A model generated the notes under the pieces. It saw nothing but the letters and a program-made list of their open reading frames with translations. It made no database searches and was not told the origin of the DNA. Source: Paralvinella palmiformis (lineage: Eukaryota > Annelida > Polychaeta > Terebellida > Alvinellidae). Taken from it: a stretch of DNA of 64,000 nucleotides. The position numbers and the translations under genes were made by a program. This document shows, piece after piece, positions 33,425 through 46,800 of this stretch. The stretch covers positions 345,001 to 409,000 of the forward strand of contig JAODUP010000159.1 of the NCBI GenBank assembly GCA_025642065.1, written 5' to 3'. Position 1 is the first letter of the stretch, and each line of letters begins with the position of its first letter.

Positions 33425-33595
33425 GTGCAGTGATACGGCTCGTCAATGTGACGTATTCATCCGCCTACGATGTTGTAAGCCGAAAAATATATCTCTGAAT
33501 TAGCCTGAACGGCTTCGAGTCCCAAACGGAAATTGAACCCACGATCCTTGACCCAGGAGCGGGTGCTTTACGTCTAAGCCACACTAGCTCAGTGA
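33425..33595 (-). mobile_element. tRNA-derived SINE, family B-related, reverse
   Basis: The minus strand starts gagctagtgtggcttagacg (A box) with gtgggttcaatttcc (B box), then a body with ggcttacaacatcgtaggcg that recalls the ggctcactacatcgtgg of family B. It is diverged. Confidence 0.65.
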
Positions 33596-34094
33596 TGTTG
33601 GCATAAATTAGTCGTCAGAGATCGACATAGTAAGGAGCCACTACTGACAAAAGATTTATTCACATATTGCCATTCACTTAGCATGGGTCTGTGACGAGCC
33701 ATTTATAACCGCTAGGGAGCGCTGTCAGCACATTGGCAAACCGGAAACAATTATGCTATTAAGATGTCATCAGTGGGTTGCTTGGACAGTAAGTAACTGG
33801 CGTGAACCATAAATAAAGGTGTCTAACCGAATAAATACCTCTAGTAGGTTAAAATACCTAAATAATGATGAATAATAATATTTTTTCTGCGGCACAAGTA
33901 TAAATAAACAAAATTTACTATTATATAACATGTACCGTTCAGTGTTTGCCTTCATCATACCGTAACTGAAATCTGGTTTAATCAGTTATGTTGTGGCCAA
34001 TACCATTTTCAGGTAATTCCAATAACAATTACTTTTATTTGTATTATTAGTCACTCTTTAATTTTTATCTTTAACATAAATTAAATTTTAATAA

Positions 34095-35190
34095 TATTAA
34101 TAATAATGTATATTTAATAAAGCGCCCTTACTAGCTGGACCCATTCAACGTCGCTGTACAGTGATACACCAAATAATATGTCTGTAAAAACCTAACAAGA
34201 GATTTAAACAATAATCATTATTTATATGTATAAGCTACCTTGAACAGGTGTGTTCTTAGAACAGATAAAAAAAATTAAGAGACGACGCATTTCTAATATC
34301 TATTCCACAAAGTGGGGGATGTAACACTAAACGCAAAATCACCATATGACTTGAGCCAAGACACAGGTACCTGCAATCTGACTGGATGACCTGAGTTTTC
34401 GGGATGACTTTCTAATGGACACCAGTTCACACAGGTATTCAGATGCCATGTCATCGATAGACAAAGTTGTTAGTAAAATCTTGACAATAGAGTGTTTTTG
34501 AAGAAATGGGGTGATGTGATGACATTTTCGAGAATTTGTCACAATCATGTGACAATACGAGCTGCACTATTGTGAATTCACTGAAGGCGATTGATGTTAT
34601 AATCAAATAAATAGTCTGTACCGGATGCAACAAAGTCATGGACCACAGTAACAAGTTGGGCGTTTTTTGTTGTCGAGAATGCTTTAAAACAGTGGATGTT
34701 CTTAAAATGGTAGTTGACAGCTCGGCATACTGATGTGACATGTTAATACATGTTAATACATTTGTCAAAAATAACTCCTAGATTGTTTACTGACTCATTA
34801 GGAGTAATTGAAGATGTACCCATCTAATGCTGCTGTTTTAGGGATTTAACACAATGTGGTGAAGTCAAATAGATAATATTTATTTTATTATCATTTAATC
34901 TTAGAATATTTTGAGTCATCCAAAGCCGAATATCAGTAACACAATGTTCTAAATTCTTCAAGGAAGACGAGAAATTTTATTTATTGTCCGGATGCAGTTA
35001 TATATACAGCTGTGTGGTATTAACATGCAGGTGATATTTAACGCTATATCGGTGCGCATTGATCCCAAGAGGACGGATATACATTGTGAAAACCAGAGGA
35101 CCAAGAACTGAACCCTGTAGTACACTAGATAATACAAACTGAAAATCAGATATTACTATATATTAGAAACGTCGTAATAAGTTTGCGTTT
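34095..35190 (-). mobile_element. non-LTR retrotransposon fragment with RT palm remnant
   Basis: On the minus strand around 35130-35030 it reads LQGSVLGPLVFTMYIRPLG and then a degraded segment where the catalytic YADD box should be (HVNTTQLYI-like). These are reverse transcriptase landmarks. It then runs, with many stops and shifts, to the HITPFLQKH and YLCELVSIRKSSRK segment at 34339-34548 and the aataatgtatatttaataaa tail at 34100. It is the longest LINE relic here and includes part of RT; it is inactive. Confidence 0.8.
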
Positions 35191-35999
35191 ACAGGGTTCA
35201 CTTTGAGCTGATCACCGTGTGGCTAGTTAATTATACACCAGAATATGCACGCATGCTCAGTGTTCGTACCAACCAACTCCCAAACTCATGTGCACACATG
35301 TTGATGACGTCAGTACACAAATCTGCCAGGCGAGACTTGCCGAGTGAAAACGGACATAATCGAATAGTTGGAAAAATGCCTTATCTGACACTCGGTTGCT
35401 GCTCGGGATATGAATTTCTGCGTACACACAATGAAAATATCCGTATTTTAACAAAAGGTTAGAAATAAGCGCTGCCCGTTAACCTCGAGCTAATATAAAT
35501 ATTTGTGGGCTAGTACATATATTTGAGGGGTATCTTCGGGGAATATCGCGAATTTTCTGTATACTCACAAGAAGCTGGTATGAAACGCTGTGATTGACTG
35601 CTTCGAGATACATATTTAGGCCAATGACGAAGCGTCTTATGGAGCAACTATAGGGTGCCCACTATTTGTTTTAGCTCACTCACTAACATTCGGACTAGTG
35701 AAAGTTCACAAGGGCTAATATATTTCATAGTCCATTAGCCCTATGGGCTAATGACTGGAAAGTCTTAGCTTCTAACCCTGTAATGTATTTTGAGTTTAAT
35801 AAAAACATTACTAAAATTAGTCTCATCTACAGTTTTAAATCTTTTAATAAGGAATTGTATATTACAGAATGAGATTAGAACTTCAAAAGAATCGCCTTAA
35901 GAACCTTTAGAAAATGTGTAATGCTTAGAACAGTAATAAAAAATTCCGCAATAATAATCACAAAATATACCTGCTATCACAGATATAGGGAAGTAATCC

Positions 36000-36420
36000 A
36001 AATCAATAGGAGGGCCGCCTTTATGGCTGCACCGGAAGCCAGATTCGAAGACGGGAAAGAGAAACTGAAATGCTCTGACGTCACATAGGCGCCCTCTAGA
36101 CTGACGCGGATTATAGTTTCTCTTGAGCGTTAATTTCTGAGCTATTTTGAATCATCTTCCTCTTGTCAGGTTCCTTCTGACTTAAATTGATATGGTTGTA
36201 TGTCATTCATGGCGTAATTTTAACAAGATAATGCCATTTAGTTCTGGAATAATTCTTTGCTCACACTTGTTTACATGCTTCTGTACGGGCTGTACAGACT
36301 TCAGGTCAACCGGATAAGCTGAAGTGACGTGAGAATTCAGGAGCTTCCGCGGTCTCTGTCTAGCTTCAAAATGGCGGCGCCCATAGGCCATTAAAAGTCG
36401 ATTAATCAGCACTTGGAACT
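36000..36420. promoter_or_regulatory. GC-richer non-repeat island with YY1-like site
   Basis: In otherwise AT-rich DNA this stretch has several CpGs and CAAAATGGCGGC at 36367-36378, the consensus of the YY1 factor often found at metazoan promoters. No gene is identified next to it, so it may be an unrecognised promoter or first exon. The minus frame at 36203-36412 is unassigned. Confidence 0.25.
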
Positions 36421-38694
36421 GGATTATTTAATATGTGGGTGATCGTTTACACATTTTGACATTATTTATGATTTGTGTGAGTATATAGTTGTATTAGTGC
36501 TCAAAATGAAGGCGGACTAATCCCTTTAATGAACGTAATCCCAGTAACTAAATTCTACATCAGTTTGTGTTTATGATTAAAGTTCGAGAGTTCCTGTAAT
36601 GATGTAAAAACTTCATGCAAATGTATAAGTTTCAATCTCATGCGCATCGTTTTGCCTGATATTGCTAGTCACCGTAAAGCGGCGCTTTACAGTACGCGCT
36701 GTATTCCCACTCTCACATTAGTGTCTGTTTGTAGGATGTAGGATTGTTTCTGATGTTTTACGCAATGTCTAGAGATGGCGAGATTCAGAAGATAATTCGA
36801 TCCACCCATGTAGCCTTGATCACGTGTACGCCATATAAAATAAAATAAAGGTTTTCCCTATTTACCGACCTAATAATCAACATAGAATTACATACGAGTC
36901 TGGACAAATACTGAAATTCCATTCGGATCACGTGTCTACTTCCGGATGAAAACGGTCCAGAAGCTTGAGCAAGTAGAGTCAACCGGAATGTTTTCTTGGG
37001 GAATCTCGCTCATTGTTAGATCGTAATTAGGTATCTGTCTTAATGTATCTGTAAAGGTCTCATCTGTCCTTAAGTCACCTTCAATGTGTTATAAAAATGT
37101 TCTAATAACCAAGTCATGTTACTTAATTGTAGCATGTTCGAAACTTCGTGCTGGTAAGGGCATTTACTATTATTATTATTGTTATTATTAATGTTGTTGC
37201 TGTTGTTGTTGTTATTGTTATTATTATTATTATATTTTTATAAACACTCTTATATAATCCTCCACATTGTCTCCATTTATATTTTAATCCTATGTATTCA
37301 TATTTACTATTATTTATCTATATATAAAGAAACAATTGTCGACTATGTTTATCTCATTTTGTCTTATTTCAATTCTTCTCAATTTCGGTGATATCAAGAT
37401 ATAATTGGAATCGACCTATCCTATTCACAGATATTTTTCTGATATTTCTAGGGAGGGTTCCATTTTCTTTATTTTATGTACAATAAATGGTTCGGTTTCC
37501 TTAAACACGAAAGAAATTGTTGCCAAATCGCTACATGAATAATATCCAGAACTACAGCTTATTGCTAGAACTAGCCAAATGATCCAGAATTTCACGAAGG
37601 TAGAGGGGTGTATGGTTACGAGAATTGACGTGTACTAGAACAACGATTACATCTGTCGCAGATCACAATGCATTTTCTAAATTACATTAATTTATCCAAA
37701 TATATTAAGGATGGGATGTGGATACCACTAAGTTTTCCACTTTTTGGTTCGGGATCTGTTTCCAAGAGGCTATAGTTTACCTTTGTTAATGGAGTCATTA
37801 ATCGTATGAACTTCGTGTCCATTTATAATCATGTTTTATCTTACTTTAATCTATATCTAAATTGGCCGAGACTATAATCTATGTTGTTCGACCTAATGAA
37901 ATAGTAGAAGATTAAAAATAACTTATGTAATTGTTATTTCGTTGATTCATTAGAATAATTTCATCTTAATTTTTATCCTCAAAAATTAGTTATTGCATAG
38001 AAGAGATATGGCGTCATCAAGAGATGAATGGCTATAAATAATAATACTACTACTACTAATAATAATAATAATGATAGCGTGGAATAATAAACACATGCAC
38101 ATTTATGTGTGTTTTATAGCGTCATCTATTCTGGTCAACAGTTCATAAACATAACAATAACCAGCGGTCTAGAAGTCAAACTCTAATCTATTGTCTAATT
38201 CAGACATTAATATTTTATCGTCTGTTAATCGGTGTGTTATATTTGGATTAATAAAAAATGTGAGATATAAATATAATTGGTATAATTGGATATAAATATA
38301 ATATTCGCACAGGGATTCTTCCAGTCGTAATCAACCAAAACTCAAATTTATGTCAGACACGAGGGGTGGCTAGAGATACCCTTTCCCCCCCCCCCCCGCC
38401 CAACAAACAGTGCTAAATATTAGATCGATGGTTCTATATCTGGTCAAACTCCCTGGTTTACAAGATAAATGGCCAACTTCCAAGAGAATGTTTAATGCCC
38501 TGTGACGAATCTGGATTGTGTTTCCGACGTGTTTTACCGTGTGTCTAGCGGCGCCTTCTGTGGGTTAATCAGGTCCGTTAGCTGTTTTATGTTGCTAAAT
38601 AGAATATTATCACTGAGATTAAATACATGGTAAATCATATTACATAGTTAGTATATTGTGTATGTACTGTCAGGTGTTTTTAATATTATATATT
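36421..38694. other. no gene recognised
   Basis: AT-rich DNA with a (TTG/TTA)n tract at 37164-37232 and a poly-C run at 38384-38397. No supportable coding region. Confidence 0.5.
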
Positions 38695-38775
38695 ATAAAC
38701 AATAGGTCAACAAATACAACAACAGTACCCAATATAAATAATAGGTCAACAAATACAACAACAGTACTCAATATA

Positions 38776-38780
<5 letters not shown>
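38695..38780. repeat. 39-bp minisatellite, small block
   Basis: Two copies of aacaataggtcaacaaatac...agtactcaatata, the same unit as the main array at 39035-39375. It is followed by (TA)n at 38779-38833. Confidence 0.85.
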
Positions 38781-38837
<57 letters not shown>

Positions 38838-39034
38838 TTAACGCTCATCCGGTCACCCGAGACGAATAGAAAATACAGGATGAGTAGATTTTTCAGTTGA
38901 GTACATCCTGTCAGGGGATTGACAATTTCTGACATAATTATCCTCTGTTAAGTATTTTGGCACTCGTGAACGTGTAGGATTAGTTCGTTACTTCAAGGAC
39001 TAGTTGATTATAAAAGTCACTAGTCCTGCATATA

Positions 39035-39375
39035 TGATCAACAATAGAACAACAGATACAACAGTACTGAATATAAACAATAGGTCAACAAATACAATAA
39101 CAGTACTCAATATAAACAATAGGTCGACAAATACAATAACAGTACTCAATATAAACAATAGGTCAACAAATACAACAACAGTACTCAATATAAACAATAG
39201 GTCAACAAATACAACAACAGTACTCAATATAAACAATAGGTCAACAAATACAACAACAGTACTCAATATATAAAAAATAGCTCAACAAATACAACAACAG
39301 TACTCAATATAAACAATAGGTCGACAAATACAATAACAGTACTCAATATAAACAATAGGTCGACACAATATAACA
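39035..39375. repeat. 39-bp minisatellite, main block
   Basis: About eight to nine copies of the unit aacaataggtcaacaaatac + aacaacagtactcaatata, with point variants (gtcgac, acaataac). The 13-codon period creates open frames on both strands. About 255 bases, including the TA tract, separate it from the small block. Confidence 0.92.
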
Positions 39376-39519
39376 ACAGAAATCATTCAAGAGGAATGGT
39401 TCAAAGACAAGAGGATAATAGATGGAACTAAACTGATAAACATATAATCAATATAAAGACAACCCTCCCCCAACCACATACACGCGTGGTCCCTCTCTTG
39501 TCGAGCTGAATACTGTGAC

Positions 39520-39640
39520 CAGACACAGAACTACAGCACCTTGATTCAAATCCAGGCCTAGCCATGTCTGAAGAACACTTCGCCTCATTTAGCTCAGTGT
39601 GTACACAATAGTCAGTAGTGGCTGTTAAATATCAACATTC
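39520..39640 (+). mobile_element. degraded SINE, family A
   Basis: Recognisable pieces are ttgattcaaatccaggcc (B box), atgtctgaagaacacttcgc and catttagctcagtgtgtaca. The head is lost. Confidence 0.5.
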
Positions 39641-40254
39641 GCACATACTGAATACTGACATTGGTCAATGATAGATCGAGATATAAGTTCAGCCAAACTA
39701 TATACTGACACAAATGTCTAGACATTAAAAAAAACTTCTAGTATCAGATCAATAATAATATTATTTGTAAGAACGTGAACTGTTCATTGTAAAAATATTA
39801 ATTTAATAAAAAGGAAATAAATCTGACTTTATTTGTTTTATATCTACACCATGTATGTATATATTGATAACTAACGGTCGTAGAGAGAGATATGCTATCC
39901 CCAGGAAGATCATTACTAGATATAGAAATATAACTGGATTTCCCTTCCGTCAATATTTATATTCAAGGGATGATCAAGAGGTGTGTCAATCGGTGTCTCA
40001 TCTACCCCTTAATCGGGTTAGTTTAGCTCAGATCTGTTCGCGATTACCATAACAATAATTTATTGTTCGAAATTGTCGGGAGAAAATGAACTATTAATCT
40101 AGGAATATAAGATTAGAGTTGGTACAAGTTTGATGAGGTATTAATTTTTTTCACATTTTCTTATAACTGTAGTAAGTTCAGTAGAGTAAGCTGGAGTTGG
40201 AGTTATATTCTTACATTACACGATTTCGCTAGCCCAATGCGCCAACAGTTTAGC

Positions 40255-40316
40255 ATTATTCCGACATCCCATTATACCGACATCCCATTATACCGACATT
40301 CCATTATACCGACAGT
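40255..40316. repeat. short tandem repeat, unit 17-18 bp
   Basis: Three to four copies of ccgacatcccattata, the last one altered to ccgacagtcatta. Confidence 0.75.
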
Positions 40317-40607
40317 CATTAATTATTCAAATAACCTGCTGTTCCGACATATTTTTAATCCAATATGCACAACTTTCCTAATTACAAATGGCTGTCTAAC
40401 ACTGGGGATGTACCGTGGGATGTTCTCCCTAAACGACACTCACGTCCTCAACTGGTTTGTTGCCCAAAGAAGGACACTGAGGGGTCTGCTGTAATATATA
40501 CATGAGGTTCGCAAAGGCGAGAAGGTTTATTGATGCTTTGACCACAATCAGTTTTATCTCGTAAAACCCAGATTGACAAGTCTACTCGATTAGGCGTATC
40601 AGTATGA

Positions 40608-40612
40608 TTGAC

Positions 40613-40643
<31 letters not shown>

Positions 40644-40795
40644 CTGATGCTGCTGATGCTGCTGCTGCTGCTGCTGATAATGATGATGATGATGATGATG
40701 ATGATTATGATGATGATGATGGTGATGATGGTGGTTATGATGATGATGATGATGATGATGATTGTGATGATGATGACGATGATGATGATCAGGAT
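40608..40795. repeat. (GAT)n / (GCT)n trinucleotide tract
   Basis: An imperfect GAT tract interrupted by TGCTGC units. The Asp-, Met- and Ile-rich open frames are the repeat read in its three phases. Confidence 0.95.
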
Positions 40796-42171
40796 ATCAT
40801 GATTATAATGAAATTTGTATAACAAAAATATTAATATTTGACGGTATGTATTCTCACAACACTTTGATATATGGAACCTTCGCTTCAGTTACACTGAGGT
40901 ACATGGATTTATCTGGATACAATTCTATAGTTTTGTATCTCACGAATCGCATGTACATGATTCTTCTGTATATGTATATGGATGGCTTACAGTCTTAAAT
41001 CTATATATATATTTACACACACACACACACATTCCACCTTCTTGCTTCAGAACAGTTTAATGCTTAATAGATTAGTCAGAAACAACTAAGTTATCAATAA
41101 TTACACATTTATATTAGCTGATATTGAAATGGAGTATTATTGCCTGCATTGAAGTCCACGGCCATTAATATGTTAACTGTCCCACGTCATTCGACTGGGA
41201 ATAAACTGCTCCCAGGCCAAATTGTAGTAATCTTCAAAACTGTCGTGACATCGATAAGGAAGGCACAAATTAAACAGGCAATATTTGCTCGTGTTTGCTT
41301 ATAGGATTGTGCCCAGAACTGAAATGTGAGTTCGTCATAGCGTTTCACAATAATACCATAATCACTATCCATGGTACTATCTCCCTAATTAGTTATCCTA
41401 ATGTGGCATATGCTGAAGAACCTTACCGAAAGGAGTCCGCTAGATGGCGCTGCTAGATGGTGCTGCTAGACAACTAGGTTATCGTAATCCAATCTCAAGC
41501 TCACGAAGAGTACACCAAGTTGTTTTTAGCGGTGGGATTAATTCTTCCAAGTTATGACATATACACACAACAAATAGCTTACTAATATATCCTGAGCACT
41601 TAGACTAAAGGAATAGAATTCCTAAAATGACTAATTAAATTATAGGAATACATGGAAATATTTCAAAATAAGTAGAATGCTACAAGTCCATGACAAGAGT
41701 TAGATTAGAACATCATGTTTTCGGATGTTTTCTGTTATCTTTGATTTAGAATGTGAAGTTTTACGGTTTTCAGCCATTATTCTGTGATGGAAAGAACTAC
41801 CATTGTTTAACAGCAAGATAAATTTAGGTTTTTAATTTTTACTACGTCGCGAAACCCGTGAATAATAAAGCCCTTTATAAATAATTCTATGATAAATCTC
41901 TTTCCACTTCGATGCTTTGGTTTTCAAGTGCTTTCAACAAATCAATCAGTTAATTCTTTTGTTAAAGGAATATAACAATATGACACTAATAGGAAAGATG
42001 GATAAATTTATACAAGTAAAAATACTTCACGTTAAGTAAAATGATAAAACCCCATCAGCGTATACTTTTCTGTAATTTTCTGTTATTCAATATCTATTAA
42101 TATATATTTTTAATGTTTACATACTTTCAATTATCATTCAGGAATATTTGACAGCAAGTTAATTAAATTTA

Positions 42172-42174
<3 letters not shown>

Positions 42175-42243
<69 letters not shown>
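42175..42243. repeat. (GT)n microsatellite
   Basis: A pure GT tract of about 68 bases. Confidence 0.95.
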
Positions 42244-42244
<1 letters not shown>

Positions 42245-42492
42245 ATGTTGCGAACGTGGCCGAATATTAATTAAGACGTTTACAATTGTTCTAGAATAAA
42301 TATTTTTCTTGCACGATATCTTAGATTTCAATGTTTTCAATCGATCAGCTAGTTAATTATCTTATAAATGATCAGAATCACTTTTTTTTGTTATACAGAA
42401 GGACTCGGTCGACGGATTAGTTCCAAGATATCCCAACTATTAAGTCGGAGTAGGCGTATCCTGATGACAGTGATGGCGGGAAATTAATTGCC

Positions 42493-42668
42493 ACGCGCCT
42501 CCGTGATCTAACTGGTAGCGCTCTGGACCACGTATCACTAACATCTGAGTTCGAATCTCGGCCTGGGCATATCTGAAGGGTGTTTCATCTTTGACTTCGC
42601 TTCATTACCTTTGGAGGTCGCTCGGTCCATTTAGCCTACCGTGTGCACAAAAGTGGCCGTAAAACAGC

Positions 42669-42703
<35 letters not shown>

Positions 42704-42704
42704 C
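42493..42704 (+). mobile_element. tRNA-derived SINE, family A, with (ATC)n tail
   Basis: gcgcctccgtgatctaactgg (A box), gagttcgaatctcgg (B box), the family body, and a clear (ATC)n tail at 42673-42702. It shows directly that the family ends in ATC repeats. Confidence 0.88.
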
Positions 42705-43616
42705 ACCCTGAGCGGTTTAGACATAACATTCATTGGACGGTTCACACCCAAATTGTTAAATATAAATTAGATGAATATGTCAATGTTAAAGTTCATCTGA
42801 TTATATTATATATACATTTTATATACATTTTTTTTACATCGTGATAATAAAAACAATTCGCATAAAAACATGTCCACTGGTAAATATAACCAATTCCTAT
42901 AAAATTATAAGTTTTAAGTATATGTTTGGGTGTCAAAAATCCTGAATTGCACAAACATCCTATATTAACTATTAGTCTTATAAATATAAGAAAACTTTCA
43001 GAAACACGTCATCATGTAGCATTTAAAAAATCTAATTTTACTTTTGGTATGAAATATCTATAATTATAATTAGATGTACTTTATTGATAACATTTTCGTT
43101 TGATTTCACCTTTATTTGAATAGTAATACTAATAGTTCAGTTTCTGAAGTTGGAAGACAATAATATGCATTTTCTCCCTAAAAATATATTTTATTTCAAA
43201 CATACAAAAATAAAAAAAATTCGGGCTATGAAATGTCTGAAGATTATGTTATGACAATACAATATAAGTAAATATAAACTACATTAATAAAATAACCAAA
43301 TAATTAAAAATAATAATAATTTGTATGTGAAATGCCATCACAACTTTGCTGCACTATTCCGTGATATATATGTGATGTAGGCAATATATGCGAGAGGAAG
43401 CAACCAATAGAGTAAATTACTAAGTTTTTAGCCTAATTTTTTCAAATGTAAATATCAAATGTCAGTTCAAAGTGACTATAATAATATTCATTATCGAATT
43501 ATGTGACACAATGTGTGTGCGTACATGCGTGCGTGAAAAACAATATTGTTATTTTATTAAAACTTTGAACGAGAAACATCGTCATAACGTATCATATAAT
43601 GTGTTGCGTTAAGTAA

Positions 43617-43625
43617 ACCGGAAGT
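43617..43625 (+). promoter_or_regulatory. ETS-type site in the OSTC promoter
   Basis: ACCGGAAGT lies about 50 bases upstream of the OSTC start codon. This is the GABP/ETS consensus common in promoters of housekeeping genes. Its position supports the chosen start. Confidence 0.5.
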
Positions 43626-43675
43626 AATGGCCTTGATCCGGGTATTTTCGCCACATAGGCAATATTCTGAAGAAG

Positions 43676-43814
43676 ATGGAGTCTGTGTATAAGTTACCGT
43701 ATACCGTGTTACTTTGTCCAAATATTAAACTGAAGAAACCATCATGGGTCAGACAGCCGTCTGCTATGGTTATGTTTGCTGCAGTATTAACATCATATTT
43801 CCTTGTTACTGGAG
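43676..43814 (+). CDS. OSTC: OSTC exon 1
   Basis: Starts at the ATG after gaagaag and ends one base into the Gly codon of TGG, with donor gtaaac. It encodes the cytosolic N-terminus and the first membrane helix. Confidence 0.95.
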
Positions 43815-46800
43815 GTAAACCAAATATCTGCCTATTATTACTTGTGTTAGCTATAGTTTTGAGCGATAATATAGGTGACACATAATTTTAAATGCATCTA
43901 TCTGTATTAACAACAAAGTTACAAGCATTTTAATATGACTAATTAAGCGTTTTTGGGCGTCCGTAAATTAACATTAAAACAACTTATAATGTGATTTTTT
44001 AATTGCTGAACTAGTGTGAGTGTATGTCAAGATTTAATTAATACCCTGTTCTATTTTTTCTGTATATCTGACATTTTGTCACTTAATGACAATTTGACTC
44101 TGAAAGTAAGCCTAGAAAAACAGTGACAAGAGCCTGAAGAGGGCATAGTTATAACTATAAGCTGCCAAGAAACCATAACAAAACCCGGCTGAGACAACAC
44201 TACTTTAGGAAAAGTATAACATGTTCTTGGAACAGCATGCCTGATAAAATATTGAAGGCTCCTAGTAGACTTGATAAACACTACAGGGATCAGGATCTGA
44301 TTTTTTATTATGAGGCAGCTCTGAAATTGGGTCACAAAGCTAATTATGAACTAACAGCCCTAAATTTCTGCTAAAACCAGGACACACAGGACTAACAGAC
44401 TACGTCCAGTATCTACCTAAGTAATAGATATAGTTACTAGCCCAGTAGAGGAGAAACTTGAGTTGCAGGTGACTTTTCAAACATACACCAAGTTTTTTTT
44501 CATGTATGCTGCAAGGGAAACCATTGTGCTAATACCTAGTTATAGTTAGTATTTCTTAGTGTATTTTGATTTGTTGTTGTTTCAAAAATATATAGGAGAA
44601 GTGGGGAGGTTCGACCAGGTGTGGGGAGAATCGACCACAACATTAAAACCCTATGATTTATTTATTACACATAATAGTTTTAGGCTGGAACATAATATAT
44701 CACTGAATAATTGTTTTGTGTTTACTTTGAAGCAATTTGCAACAATACACCACCAAAAACAATTAGCAACTGAGAGTGGTCATATGATAATTCAAACTTT
44801 TGTCAATAGGTGTCAATATTTCAAAAGTCTACACTCTGTGTAACGGTATATGTGTGTGGTTGATCCACCCCGCATTGTGTGTGTTTGGCTGTGCCCAATG
44901 GTCGACAGCCAGGGGTTTCTACCCCAAATTCAACGAGACAGCCCTGCACTGTGGTAGAACTTCCACTGCAGCCACTTTGCTTATATAAATAACCTTTAAG
45001 ACATTGAATTGGGTCACCAATCATGTGATCAATGCCTTATTAGTAACAGTAAAAATTGAGGGACCACTAGAAAATGTAATTCTTGCCGATTTTCTGTATT
45101 GCATATACTAAGATCAAAACCATTGAAGTGTAAGGTGGTCGAACTGCCCCACTTTTCCCCTAAATTAATCAAGTTATTTTAGGTTAGTAGCTACAGGGGA
45201 AAAACTCAGCACTAAACTTCCACGTCTTTTTATTTAAAAATTTGTCATGAGTGTTTTTAATGTTAGTATAGTGCATGGTATAAGTAATGCTTCAAGCAGC
45301 TTCCTTTTCAGCATTCTGTATGTGTTTGCATTTATTAAAATGATGTATTTTGAATGTCGAAATAAACAATTTGAAGGAAAAACAAACAAGGTTAGCCACA
45401 GGCAGGTCAACAGGAAAAAAAGAATAAAAGTCAATTTCATTTCCCGGTACAGTTTCAGGTGTGGTCAGTGGGTTTGTAAAAGAAGTATTCAGAATACATT
45501 GGCCTTACACACTCAAACAAACCACCCAATCACAACCCTTATCTATTGTGTGACCCCACCCACTAAATAAGTTATCAAAACTTCATTAATTCATATGATG
45601 TTTTCATTACAAAAGCAGATACACTTACAAATACATTTTCACGAATGTTTATTTGCACTCGTGCACCTATGAACATTCATTTATTGTTCCATATATTGTG
45701 CTGCCTTCATCTGAAAACAGTGCTGTTACTTTTTGCAGAAAGATTTTATTTCCTAAACAAACACTTGCATAAGATATATACAGGCTGTGGGCCCCAACAT
45801 CTGTGTTATAGTGGATTCATACTGTGTGTATATATATATATCACTTGTTAGAGAAATGGTTGAATAAAACACTTTATCAACCAGAGATCAGGTACTGCTA
45901 AATATAGTAGACATCATGTTATATCTTACTTACTAATTCCTTTATTATCACTTGACAGTATGCGTTATTATTGTCATCAGAAAATTTATTATTTTGTCTC
46001 AGTTTACTAAGATGATTGATGATGGTTTCTATTTCTGTTTAATGATAATATTAATTACTGGTCATTTTAGGTGTTATATATGATGTGATTGTCGAGCCAC
46101 CTAGTATAGGATCTACTACTGATGAAAAGGGAAACTCTAAACCAGTAAGAATCATATTACAACATACAGGATGTTGTATTGTTATGTGATGTGTTCAACT
46201 TCAAATGTTGAATACTCAAAATGGTTATCATTATGCTTATATGTAATATTAAATCATAATAACATTGTATTTTACCACCAACTCTGTTGTTTATTAGACA
46301 GCTTCAATCAGCTGATTTTTTCTTTTATCTCGTAGGTTGCCTTCATGCCATACCGTGTTAATGGTCAGTATATAATGGAAGGTCTAGCATCCAGCTTCCT
46401 GTTTACACTGGGAGGTTTGGGATTCGTAATCCTAGACCAGACCAATAAACCATCAACACCGAGACTGAACAGAATACTCTTATTGTCTGTTGGCTTTATT
46501 AGTATTCTAATTTCATTTTTCATGTGTCGGGTCTTTATGAGAATGAAGTTGCCGTAAGTTTATTTTCTTGTCATGATATTCGTGTTGCTGTTATCACGAT
46601 ATATATATATATATATTGATTGTGATAAAGATATCTTTAATCGTAGCGTATAACATTTACAGAACAAAACTAACAACACATTTAGGTAATTATTATATGT
46701 GGTAATGTACAAGGAACCATAACTTCACCTTCTAACAATATTAGATTAATTTATTTTTAAGTAATTTTTAATTTTGTTTATATAAGAATAATATTTTGCA

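Noticed and set aside
35217..35462. 81-codon plus frame with a TGACGTCA site inside
   Set aside because: The CRE-like palindrome alone is weak evidence and the peptide matches nothing I know.
40448..40825. Asp-, Met- and Ile-rich frames
   Set aside because: The GAT trinucleotide tract read in three phases.
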